Part shown: piece by piece, positions 25,921-37,900 of the stretch
How positions within the stretch are numbered: position 1 is the stretch's first letter
Layout of the letters: every line of letters begins with the position of its first letter
Origin: Streptomyces asiaticus
Lineage (GTDB): Bacteria; Actinomycetota; Actinomycetes; Streptomycetales; Streptomycetaceae
DNA: 64,000 nt
NCBI RefSeq assembly: GCF_018138715.1
Contig: NZ_JAGSHX010000006.1
Coordinates: 8,804,001 to 8,868,000, forward strand
Direction: 5' to 3'
Notes under the pieces: model-generated
What the model was told of the DNA's origin: nothing
What the model saw: only the letters and a program-made list of their open reading frames with translations
Databases searched by the model: none
Position numbers and translations under genes: made by a program

Positions 25921-28900
25921 ATGGAACCGGATGAGGCCGTCGCCGTTGTCGGAATGTCCTGCCGCTTTCCGCAGGCACCCGATCCCGAGGCGTTCTGGCG
26001 GCTGCTGAGCGAGGGCATCTCGGCCATCGGTGAGGTGCCCGCGGGGCGGTGGACCGACGACCGGCCCACGCCGTCCGGGACCGACGACCGGCCCACGCCG
26101 TCCGGGGCCGACGACCGGTCCACGCCGTCCGGGACCGACGACCGGTCCACGCCGCCCGCCATCCGCCGCGGCGGCTTCATCGACGGCGTCGACCGCTTCG
26201 ACCCCGCGTTCTTCGGCATCTCACCACGGGAAGCCGCGGCGATGGACCCCCAGCAGCGGCTGATGCTCGAGCTGGCCTGGGAAGGGCTGGAGGACGCGGG
26301 CATCGTGCCCGCCACCCTGCGGGGCGCCACCGTCGGAGCGTTCATCGGCGCCGGGTCCGACGACTACGCCTCGCTGATCCGCGCCCGCGGCCGTTCACAC
26401 CACACGCTGACCGGCACCCAGCGGGGCATGATCGCGAACCGGCTCTCCCATGTGTTCGGCCTGAGCGGCCCGAGCGTGACCGTGGACGCGGCCCAGGCGT
26501 CCTCCCTGGTGGCGGTGCACATGGCCGTGGAGAGCGTGCGCCGCGGCGAGTCACGGCTCGCGCTGGCGGGCGGGGTCAATCTGAACCTCTCGGCGGAGAC
26601 CGCCGCCGATATCGCCGCGTTCGGCGCGCTCTCCCCGGACGGCCGCTGCTTCACCTTCGACGCACGCGCCAATGGCTATGTGCGGGGCGAGGGCGGCGGG
26701 CTCGTCGTGCTGAAGCCGCTCTCCGACGCTCTCGCCGACGGCGACACCGTCTACTGCGTGATCGAGGGCAGCGCGGTCAACAACGACGGCGGCGGCGCAT
26801 CGCTCACCGCACCCGACCCGGACGGCCAGCGACAGGTGCTCCGGCTCGCCCAGCGGCGGGCCGCGATCTCCCCCGAGGCCGTTCAGTACGTGGAGCTGCA
26901 CGGCACCGGAACGGCACTCGGCGACCCGGCGGAAGCGGCGGCCCTGGGCGCCGTCTTCGGCCGGAGCGGAGCGAGGCCGGTGCAGCTGGGGTCGGTGAAG
27001 ACCAACATCGGCCATCTCGAGGCCGCCGCCGGTATCGCCGGACTTCTGAAGACGGCACTTGCCATCCACCACCGGCAGCTGCCGGCCGGCCTCAATTACC
27101 GCACGCCGAATCCCCGTATCCCCATGGGCGAGCTCAACCTGGAGATGCGCCTCGCACCGGGGGAGTGGCCGAGGCCGGACAACCGCCTGGTCGCCGGTGT
27201 CAGCTCTTTCGGGATGGGCGGCACCAACTGCCATGTGCTACTCGCCGAACCACTCGTCGGCGTCCCCTCCCACGCCTCCGCGCAGCACCCTGAGCCTGAG
27301 TCCCTCCCCAGCCCGATCCCGGCCCCGGCCCCGGCCCCGACCTCAATTCCGGCCCCGGCCCTGGTCCCGGTCCCGCTTCCGTTGTCCGGGGTGTCCGCTG
27401 CCGCGCTTCGCGGCCAGGCGATGCGGTTACGGTCGTATCTGGAGCGATCGCCGCACCTCACCGACCTCTCCTTCTCCCTCGCCACCACCCGAACATCCTT
27501 CGACCACCGTGCGGTGCTGATCACCGGGCAGGCGACCGACGCGGCACACGGCCTGGACGCGCTCGCCGAAGGCGGCACGGTGGCGGGTTTGGTGACGGGC
27601 ACGGCGAGGGTGGCGGGAAAGCTCGCCTTCGCCTTCGCCGGCCAGGGCTCGCAGCGTCTCGGCATGGGACGTGAACTCAGCGCCGTCTTCCCCGTGTTCG
27701 CCCAGGCACTCGACGAAGTGTGCACGGCGCTGGACGCACACCTGGACCGGCCGCTTCGCGACGTGATCCACGGTGACGACGCCGAACTGCTCAACCGGAC
27801 GGTGTACGCCCAGGCCGGACTCTTCGCGGTGGAGGTGGCGCTGTTCCGGCTGCTGGAGGATTTCGGCCTGGTACCGGACCTGCTGATCGGCCACTCCCTC
27901 GGCGAGGTGAGCGCCGCGCATGTCGCGGGTGTGCTGTCCCTGGCGGACGCCGCGGCCTTCGTCGCCGCCCGTGGGCGGCTGATGCAGGCCGTGACGGAGC
28001 CGGGCGCCATGGTCTCGCTCGAAGCCACCGAGGACGAGGTCACCCGGACGCTCATGGCGGGCGGGGCATCGGACGATGATGCCCGGGTCTGCGTGGCCGC
28101 GGTCAACGGCCCCACCGCCACGGTGATCTCGGGGGACGAGCGCGCCGTGCTCGACCTGGCGGTGGAGTGGACCCGCCGCGGACGCAGAACGAAGCGGCTC
28201 CGGACGAGCCACGCCTTCCATTCGCCCCATCTGGACCCCGTACTGGACGAGCTTCGGCACATCGCCGAGAGCCTCACCTACCGGGCGCCCCGGATCCCGC
28301 TGGTGTCGAATGTGACCGGCCGACGTGCCACGGCGGAAGAGCTGTGTTCTCCGGAGTACTGGGTCCGGCATGTCCGCCGGACCGTACGGTTCCTGGACGG
28401 TGTCCGCTGTCTGGAGGACGAAGGCGTCACCACCATCGTGGAACTGGGCCCGGACAAGGCGCTCACCACCCTGGCCCGCGACTGCCTGACCGGGCCCGGG
28501 ACGCTGGTGGGCACCCTCCGTCGCGACCGGCCCGAGCCACCGGCCCTGGTCACCGCGCTGGCCGAGCTGTATGTCTCGGGTGTCGAAGTGGCATGGAGCC
28601 CGCTGGTGTCCGGTGGGCGGCGGATTCCACTGCCCACGTACGCCTTCCAGCGGCAGCGGTACTGGTTCTCCGCGCCCAGTCCCGAGACTCCCAGTCCCGA
28701 GACTCCCGGTCCCGAGACTCCCGGTCCCGAGAGCGGAACCACGCCTGGCCATGGGGTCACATCCGGGTCCGAGCGCACGGACACCGGCCTGAGCGGCGGC
28801 GAGGCACGCGACACCGGCACGCGCGACACCGGCCTGAGCGGCGGCGGGATGCTGGGCATGGTCCGGGCGCACGCGGCCGTCGTGCTCGGATACGAATCGG

Positions 28901-31900
28901 CCACCGCCATCGGCGCCGAGCACACCTTCAAGCAACTCGGGTTCGACTCGATCACCGCCGTCGAACTGTGCGAACGGCTCGGTGCGGCGACCGCCCTTCC
29001 GCTGCCCGGCACATTGCTGTTCGACTATCCGACGCCCGCCGCGCTCGCCGAGCATCTGCACCGCAGGCTCCACGGCCGGACGGATGAGCGGGCCGTGCCC
29101 GCGACCGTGCCAACACCTGACGGCGGCGATCCGGTGGTGATCGTGGGGATGGGCTGCCGGTTCCCCGGCCGGGCGCACTCGCCGGAGGACCTGTGGCGGA
29201 TCGTGGCCGACGGCGAGGACGCCATCTCCGGCTTTCCGTCCGACCGGGGCTGGGACCTCGATGGCCTCTACCACCCCGACCCCGACCGCCCCGGCACGTC
29301 ATACGCACGCGACGGCGGATTCCTGTACGACGCGGCCGAGTTCGACGCGGGGTTCTTCGGGATCTCACCGCGTGAGGCCGAGGCGATGGACCCGCAGCAG
29401 CGGCTGCTGCTGGAGACATCGTGGGAGGCGTTGGAGCGGGCGGGGATTCCCGCGGAGCACATCAAGGGCAGTAGCACGGGCGTGTTCATCGGCGCCTCGT
29501 CGGTCGGCTACGCGGCGGACGCCGGATCGGCGGCCGAGGGCTACCAGCTGACCGGCACCGCCGCGAGCGTGGCCTCGGGCCGGGTGTCCTACGCCCTGGG
29601 CCTCGAAGGCCCGGCGGTCACCGTGGACACGGCGTGCTCGTCCTCGCTGGTGGCATTGCACCTGGCCGTACAGTCGCTGAGGGCGGGCGAGTGCTCACTG
29701 GCTTTGGCGGGCGGTGTGACCGTGATGGCCACACCGGCGATGTTCGTGGAGTTCTCCCGCCAGCGTGGGCTGGCCACGGACGGTCGGTGCAAGGCGTTCG
29801 CGGCGGCGGCGGACGGCACGGGGTGGGCCGAAGGCGTCGGGGTGCTGGTGGTCGAGCGGTTGTCGGATGCTGAGCGGCTTGGGCATCGGGTGTTGGCGGT
29901 GGTGCGTGGTAGTGCGGTGAATCAGGATGGTGCGTCGAATGGGTTGACGGCGCCGAATGGTCCGTCGCAGCAGCGGGTGATCCGACAGGCGTTGGCGAGC
30001 GCGGGTCTTGTGGCGTCGGATGTGGATGCGGTGGAGGCGCATGGTACGGGTACGACACTGGGCGACCCCATCGAGGCGCAGGCTCTGCTGGCCACGTACG
30101 GTCAGGACCGGGATACCAATCGGCCGTTGTGGTTGGGGTCCCTGAAGTCGAACATCGGTCACGCGCAGGCGGCCGCGGGTGTGGCTGGTGTGATCAAGAT
30201 GGTGATGGCGATGCGGCATGGGGTGTTGCCGCGAACGCTGCACGTCGATGAGCCGTCGCCCCACGTCGACTGGTCCGGCGGCCGGGTAGAGCTGCTCACC
30301 GCGACAACGCCATGGCCCACGAACGGTGGCCTTCGCCGAGCGGGCGTCTCCTCGTTCGGAGTGAGCGGCACCAACGCTCACGTCATCCTGGAGCAGGCCC
30401 CCGAGATTGCCCAGCCGACCGGGCCCATCGAGGAAGGCGACCGCGAAGCGGCGGCTGTCGCCTGGGTGTTGTCGGGACAGGGCGAGGCTGGACTGCGGGC
30501 CCAGGCCGAGCGGTTGCGCGCCTTCATGGCGGCCGATCCCCGCCCCACTCCGGCGGAAGTGGGATGGTCACTGGCGTCAACACGTACGACGTTGTCACAC
30601 CGCGCGGTGGTCGTGGGCGCTGGACACGACGAGTTGCTGCGTGGTGTGAATGCGGTGGCGAACGGGACACCCGCGCCGGGGGTGGTACGGGGCACCGGAT
30701 CCTCCGGGGACGTGGTGTTCGTCTTCCCGGGGCAGGGGTCGCAGTGGGCCGGAATGGCCTTGGAACTGCTGGAGCATTCACCGGTGTTCGCGGAGCGGAT
30801 GCGTGAATGTGCCGATGAGCTGGCGCCGTTCGTCGAGTGGTCGTTGTTCGATGTGCTGGGCGATGAGGTTGCGCTCGGCCGGGTTGATGTGGTGCAGCCG
30901 GTGTTGTGGGCGGTGATGGTGTCGTTGGCTGAGCTGTGGCGTTCGTTTGGTGTGGTGCCGTCGGTGGTGGTGGGTCATTCGCAGGGTGAGATTGCTGCGG
31001 CGTGTGTGGCGGGTGGTCTGTCGCTGGAGGACGGTGCTCGTGTGGTGGCCTTGCGGAGCAGGGCATTGCTGGCTCTGTCGGGTCGGGGTGGGATGGTGTC
31101 GGTTCCGGTGGCTGCCGATCGGCTGCGGGGTCGTGCGGGGTTGTCGGTGGCGGCGGTGAATGGTCCGGCGTCGACGGTGGTGTCGGGGTCCGTTGAGGTG
31201 CTGGATGGGGTGTTGGCGGAGTTCCCGGAGGCCAAACGGATCCCGGTGGATTACGCCTCGCATTCGGTGCAGGTTGAGGGGATCCGGGAAGGGCTGGCGG
31301 AGGCGTTGGCACCGGTCCGCCCGTGTGCGGGTGAGGTGCCGTTCTATTCGACGGTGACCGGTCGGCTGATGGACACCATCGAATTGGACGCGGAGTACTG
31401 GTATCGGAATCTGCGTGAGACGGTGGAGTTCCAGAGCACCGTCGAAGCACTGATCGACCAGGGCCACACGGTGTTTGTCGAGGCCAGCCCGCATCCGGTG
31501 CTGACCCTCGGCATCCAGGACACCGCCGACGCCACTGACACCGACATCGTCGTCACCGGATCGCTGCGCCGCGATGATGGCACCGTCCAGCGGTTTCTGA
31601 CCTCCCTGTCCGAGCTCCACGTGCGCGGTGTCCGGATCGACTGGGGCCCGCTCTTCGCCGGTGTTTCGCCCGTTGAGCTGCCGACGTACGCCTTCCAACG
31701 GGAACGGTTCTGGCTCGGGGCGGACATCGCCGAGTCCGCCGTGGACACGTGGCGATACCAGATCTCCTGGAAGCCGCTGCCGGACATGGACACCCCGGCC
31801 CTGTCCGGCACCTGGCTGGCCGTGGTCCCCGAAGGGGACGAGTGGGCCATGGCGGGCGCACGGGCGCTGGTCGAGTCGGGCACGGCCAGCGTCCGTACCC

Positions 31901-34900
31901 TCCAGGTGAGCCGCGACGCGGACCGCCGGACCCTGGCCGGGCTGCTGACGGACGCGGCGGGATCCGAAGACATCGCCGGTGTCGTCTCGTTCCTGGCCGC
32001 CGACGAAGTTCCGCATCCGGCCCACCCCGCGCTGTCCCGGGGGATGGCGCACACGGTCGAGCTGCTGTGCTCGCTCACCACTGCCGCGGTCGAGGCCCCG
32101 CTGTGGTGTGTCACCCGGGCGGCCGTCACGGCACTGCCCGCGGACCAGGCGCCGAGCCCCGCCCAGGCGGCGGTATGGGGATTCGGGCGGGTGGCCGGGC
32201 TGGAGCGACCCGAGCGTTGGGGCGGCCTGATCGACCTGCCCGTCCACTGCGACGCACACGTGCTGCGGCGGTTCGTCGCCGTACTCGCGCAGGCAGCCGG
32301 TGAGGACCAGGTGGCGGTGCGGCCATCGGCGGCCTTGGGCCGACGGTTGGAGCCTGCACCCAGGACCGGACCGGCCGGCACATGGCGCCCGCACGGCACG
32401 GTGCTGATCACCGGTGGCACCGGCGTGCTGGGCGCACATGTGGCACGGTGGCTGGCGCAGTCCGGCGCGGAGCACCTGGTGCTGCTCAGCCGCCGTGGCC
32501 CGCAGGCTCCTGGGGCGGCCGTGCTCGACGACGAGCTGACCGCGCTCGGCGTACGAGTGACCGTGACGGCCTGCGATGTGACCGACCGGGCCGCTCTCGC
32601 CGGGGTGCTGGCATCGGTGCCGGACCTCACCGCCGTGGTCCATCTCGCGGGGACCGTGCGATTCGGCAATTCCATCGACGCGGACCTCGACGAGTACGCA
32701 GGCGTCTTCGACGCCAAGGTCACCGGTGCCCTGCATTTGGACGCGCTCCTCGACCACTCGTCGCTGGAGGCGTTCGTCCTCTTCTCCTCGGCAGCGGCCG
32801 TCTGGGGCGGTGTCGGTCAGGCCGGTTACGCGGCGGCGAACGCCCTGCTCGACGCGGTGGCACAGCGGCGTCGCGCACGCGGTCTGCCGGCCACTTCGAT
32901 CGGATGGGGCACCTGGGGTGGCAGCCTCGCGCCCGAGGACGAGGAGCGGCTGAGCCGCATCGGCCTGCGCCCGATGCGGCCGGAGGTGGCGGTCACCGAG
33001 CTGCGCCATGTCGTCGGATCGGCCGAGCCCTGCCCGGCCATCGCGGACGTCGACTGGGAGACCTTCGGCCCGGCCTTCACGGCAGGCCGGCCCAGTCCCC
33101 TGCTCAGCGAGTTGCCGCAGCTGCGAAACACCTCCGGCTCCATGGCGGTGGCCGGCGACCACGCCGCATTGCGGAGGCGACTGACCGGGGTGTCCGCGGT
33201 CGACCAGGCCCGGACGCTGGTGGACCTGGTACGCGAACACGCGGCCGAACTCCTGGGGCACCGCGGCCCGGCGGCGATCGACCCCACAGTGCCATTCCGG
33301 CAGCTGGGGTTCGACTCGCTGACGGCGGTCGAGCTGCGGACCCGGCTGAACGCGGCCACGGGACTGCGCCTCCCGGCCACCTTGCTGTTCGACCACCCGA
33401 GCTGCCGGGCGGTCGCCGATCTGCTGCGCTCGGAACTGCTCGGCGACCGGTCGGACTCTCTCGCGGCGTCGTCCGCCACGGAGGCTGTGCCCGCCGGCGT
33501 GGTGGCCTCCGACGAGCCGATCGCCATCGTCGCGATGAGCTGCCGCTTCCCGGGAGGCATCGAAACCCCCGAGGACTTGTGGCGGGTGGTCAGCGAGGGC
33601 CGGGACGTGCTCTCCGACTTCCCCGACGACCGCGGCTGGGACGTGGACGCGCTGTACGACCCGGACCCGGACCGGCCCGGCACCAGCTATGTGCGTACCG
33701 GCGGATTCCTCCACGACGCCGCGGAGTTCGACCCGGAACTCTTCGGGATCTCCCCGCGTGAGGCGCTGGCGATGGATCCCCAGCAGCGGCTGCTGCTGGA
33801 GTCGGCGTGGCAGGTCCTGGAGCGCGCCAGGATGGCGCCGACCTCCCTGCGATCCAGCAGGACCGGTGTCTTCATCGGTGGCTGGGGCCAGGGTTACCCC
33901 TCGGCCTCGGACGAGGGGTATGCCCTGACCGGCGCCGCGACCAGCGTGATGTCCGGTCGTATCGCCTACGCGCTGGGGCTGGAGGGCCCCGCCCTGACCG
34001 TGGACACGGCATGTTCGTCCTCGCTGGTGGCGCTGCATCTGGCGAGCGAGGCGCTACGGCGTGGCGAGTGCTCGCTGGCGCTCGCGGGCGGCGTGACGGT
34101 GATGGCGACGCCCAGCACCTTCGTGGAGTTCTCACGCCAGCGCGGGCTGGCCCCGGACGGGCGCTGCAAGCCGTTTGCCGGGGCGGCGGACGGCACGGGG
34201 TGGGGCGAGGGAGTGGGCATGCTGCTGTTGGAGCGGTTGTCGGACGCCGAGCGGCTTGGGCATCGGGTGTTGGCGGTGATGCGGGGTTCGGCGGTGAATC
34301 AGGATGGTGTGTCGAATGGTTTGACGGCGCCGAATGGTCCGTCGCAGCAGCGGGTGATCCGGCAGGCGTTGGCGAGCGCGGGTCTTGTGGCGTCGGATGT
34401 GGATGCGGTGGAGGCGCATGGCACGGGTACGACGCTGGGTGATCCGATTGAGGCGCAGGCGTTGCTGGCCACGTACGGCCAGGGCCGGGACGCGGATCAG
34501 CCGTTGTGGTTGGGGTCCCTGAAGTCGAACATCAGTCATACCCAGGCGGCCGCGGGTGTGGCTGGTGTGATCAAGATGGTGATGGCGATGCGGCACGGGG
34601 TGCTGCCGCAGACGCTGCACGTCGATGAGCCGACCCCGCATGTGGACTGGTCCGCCGGGGCGGTGCGGCTGCTGACCGAGCGGACCCCGTGGCCGGAGAC
34701 CGACCGGCCGCGCAGGGCGGGCGTCTCCGCCTTCGGAGTGAGCGGCACCAACGCCCATGTGATCGTGGAGCAGGCACCGGAGGCCGAGTCCATCGAGCCG
34801 CCCCGGACCGATCCGGTGACGGTGCCCTGGGTGCTGTCGGGCGCGAGCGAGGCGGGCCTGCGGGCGCAAGTCGAAGGCTTGCGGGCCTTCGCTGACGACA

Positions 34901-37900
34901 ACCCCGCGCTCGATCCGGTGGATGTGGGCTGGTCGTTGGCGTCCACACGTGCGCTTCTGCCGTATCGCACCGTCGTCGTGGGCACCGGCCTCGACGAGTT
35001 GCGGCGTGGGTTGGACGCGGCGGAGGTGGTGGGCGCGGCCGAGCCGGACCGTGGCGCCGTGTTGGTGTTCCCGGGGCAGGGGTCGCAGTGGGTTGGGATG
35101 GCGTTGGAGTTGGTGGGGTCGTCGCCGGTGTTTGCGGGGCGGTTGGGTGAGTGTGCGGATGCGTTGGCGCCGTTTGTGGAGTGGTCGTTGTGGGATGTGT
35201 TGGGTGATGAGGTGGCGTTGGGGCGGGTTGATGTGGTGCAGCCGGTGTTGTGGGCGGTGATGGTGTCGTTGGCTGAGTTGTGGTGTTCGTTTGGTGTGGT
35301 GCCGTCGGTGGTGGTGGGTCATTCGCAGGGGGAGATTGCTGCGGCGTGTGTGGCGGGTGGTCTGTCGCTGGAGGACGGTGCGCGTGTGGTGGCCTTGCGG
35401 AGCAGGGCGTTGCTGGCTCTGTCGGGTCGGGGTGGGATGGTGTCGGTTCCGGTGGCTGCTGACCGGCTGCGGGGTCGTGTGGGGTTGTCGGTCGCGGCGG
35501 TGAATGGTCCGGTGTCGACGGTGGTGTCGGGGTCTGTTGAGGTGCTGGATGGGGTGTTGGCGGAGTTCCCGGAGGCCAAGCGGATTCCGGTGGATTACGC
35601 CTCGCACTCGTCGCAGGTGGAGGAGGTGCGGGAGGGGCTGGCGGAGGCGTTGGCGCCGGTGCGGCCACGTGCGGGTGAGGTGCCGTTCTTTTCGACGGTG
35701 ACCGGTCGGCTGATGGACACCGTGGGGTTGGATGCGGAGTACTGGTATCGGAATTTGCGTGAGACGGTGGAGTTCCAGTCCGCGATCGAGGGGCTGCTGG
35801 AGCTTGGCCATACGGTGTTTGTCGAGGCCAGCCCGCATCCGGTGTTGACCGTCGGCATCCAGGACACCGCCGACGCCACCGACACTGACGTCCTCGTCAC
35901 CGGATCGCTGCGCCGTGACGGCGGCGACCTTGCCTCATTCCTCACCGCGCTGGCCCGGCTGCATGTCCGGGGTGTCGCGGTGGAGTGGCGGGAGGCGTTC
36001 TCCGGGCTGGACGCCCACGTCGTGGACCTGCCGACCTACGCCTTTCAGCGTCGGCGCTTCTGGGCGGCCTCCCTGCGGCAGACACCCGGGGCGGCCGAGT
36101 TCGACCATCCCCTCTTGGGCGCGGTGGTGCCCTTGCCCGATTCCGGCGGCGGTCTGCTCACGGGCGTGCTCACGCTGGCCGGACAGCCATGGCTGGCCGA
36201 ACACTCGGTGGCCGGTGTGGTCTTGTTCCCGGGTACGGGGTTTGTGGAGTTGGTGTTGCAGGCGGGGTTGAGGTGGGGGTGTGGGGTGGTTGAGGAGTTG
36301 ACTTTGGAGGGGCCGTTGGTGGTTCCGGAGCGGGGTGAGGTTGAGGTTCAGGTTTCGGTGGGTGGTGTGGATGGGGCGGGGTGTCGGTCGGTGTCGGTGT
36401 TTTCGTGTCGTGGGGGTGAGTGGGTTCGGCATGCGGTGGGTGTGCTTGGGGTGGGTGAGGGTGTGGTGCCGGGTGGGGAGGTGTGGCCGCCGGTGGGTGC
36501 GGAGTGGGTTGGGGTGGAGGGGGTTTATGGGGTTTTGGCGGAGCGGGGGTATGCGTATGGGCCGGTGTTCCAGGGGTTGCGGGACGCCTGGCGTAGGGGA
36601 GACGAAGTCTTCGTCGAGGTGGAGGTACCGGCGGAGGCACGGGCGGACGCGGCTCGCTGCGCCATCCATCCCGCGCTGCTCGACGCAGGGCTGCACGGCG
36701 TCGGATTGGGCGGCCTGATCAGCGACGACGGCCGGGCGTACCTGCCGTTCTCCTGGAGCGGGGTCAGGCTCCACGCGGTCGGCGCATCCGCTGTCCGGAT
36801 GACGCTGACACCCGCCGGGCCGGACGCGGTGTCGCTGAGGGTGACCGATGAGGCGGGCGAGGCGGTGCTGACGGTGGACTCCCTCGTCCTCCGCCCGGTT
36901 ACCGAGGGACAGCTCGCCGAAGCCGAGATCGGCAACCGCGATGTGCTTCATCGAGTGGAGTGGGTGGATGCGGGGGCGTGTTCGGTGGGGTCGTTCGTGG
37001 AGTGGGGTGAGGTGGCCGCTGGTGGGGCGGTGCCGGATTGTGTGGTGTTGGCCGGGGTTGATGTGGCGGGTGTGTTGGAGGTCTTGCGGGCGTGGGTGGT
37101 GGAGGAGCGGTTTGAGGGTTCGCGGTTGGTGGTGGTGACGAGGGGCGCGGTGTCGGTGAGTGGTGAGGGTGCGGAGGATGTGGGCGGTGGTGCGGTGTGG
37201 GGGTTGGTGCGGTCGGCGCAGTCGGAGCACCCGGGGCGGTTTGTGCTGGTGGATGCCGATGTGGACATGGATGTGGTGCCGGATGTGGTGGGGCTGGGGG
37301 AGTGGCAGGTGGCGGTGCGTGGGGGGCGGGTGTGGGTGCCACGTCTGGTGGATGCGGGTGTGAGCGTGGGTGGTGGTGTGGTGCGTGGAGAGCTGGGTTC
37401 GGGTGTGGCGTTGGTGACGGGCGGGACGGGGTTGCTGGGTGGGTTGGTGGCGCGTCATTTGGTGTCGGCGTATGGGGTGGGTGAGTTGGTGTTGGTGAGT
37501 CGTCGGGGGCCGGATGCGCCGGGTGTGAGGGCATTGGTGGGGGAGTTGGAGGGGTTGGGTGCGCGGGTGCGGGTGGTGGCGTGTGATGTGGCGGATCGGG
37601 GTGCGGTGGCGGAGCTGGTGGGGTCGATCGAGGGGTTGCGGGTGGTGGTGCATGCGGCGGGTGCGGTGGATGACGGGGTGATCGGTTCGTTGGACGCGGG
37701 ACGGTTGCGTGGGGTGATGGGGGCGAAGGCGTGGGGTGCTTGGCATCTGCATGAGCTGACGCGCGAGTTGGATCTGTCGGCGTTCGTGTTGTTCTCGTCG
37801 GCGGCGGGTGTGTTGGGCAACGCGGGCCAGGGCGGTTACGCGGCGGCGAATGGCTTCCTGGACGCGCTGGCGGTTCACCGTCGGGGGCGGGGACTGCCCG

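Larger units (their letters stand above)
25933..29073 (+). other. loading module KSQ-AT(malonyl)-ACP
   Basis: KSQ spans about 25933-27250; the active-site codon is CAG at 26494-26496 (DAAQASS instead of DTACSSS). AT at about 27622-28540 has GHSLGE (27889) and HAFHS (28210), the malonyl signature. ACP Ser codon is 28948-28950 (GFDSITA). The predicted starter is acetyl from malonyl-ACP. A 27-base minisatellite replaces part of the KS N-terminal region, and a Pro/Ala-rich linker and a 15-base repeat lie between domains. Confidence 0.9.

Noticed and set aside
21671..25978. 1435-residue open frame on the minus strand opposite the NRPS
   Set aside because: Mirror of the strongly biased GC-rich coding frame on the plus strand. 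Low-complexity translation (His/Gly/Arg/Val-rich) with no domain, while the plus strand has complete NRPS motifs.
30778..34038. 1086-residue minus-strand frame opposite PKS modules 1 and 2
   Set aside because: Same cause: absence of stop codons in the antisense frame of GC-rich DNA. No recognisable family.
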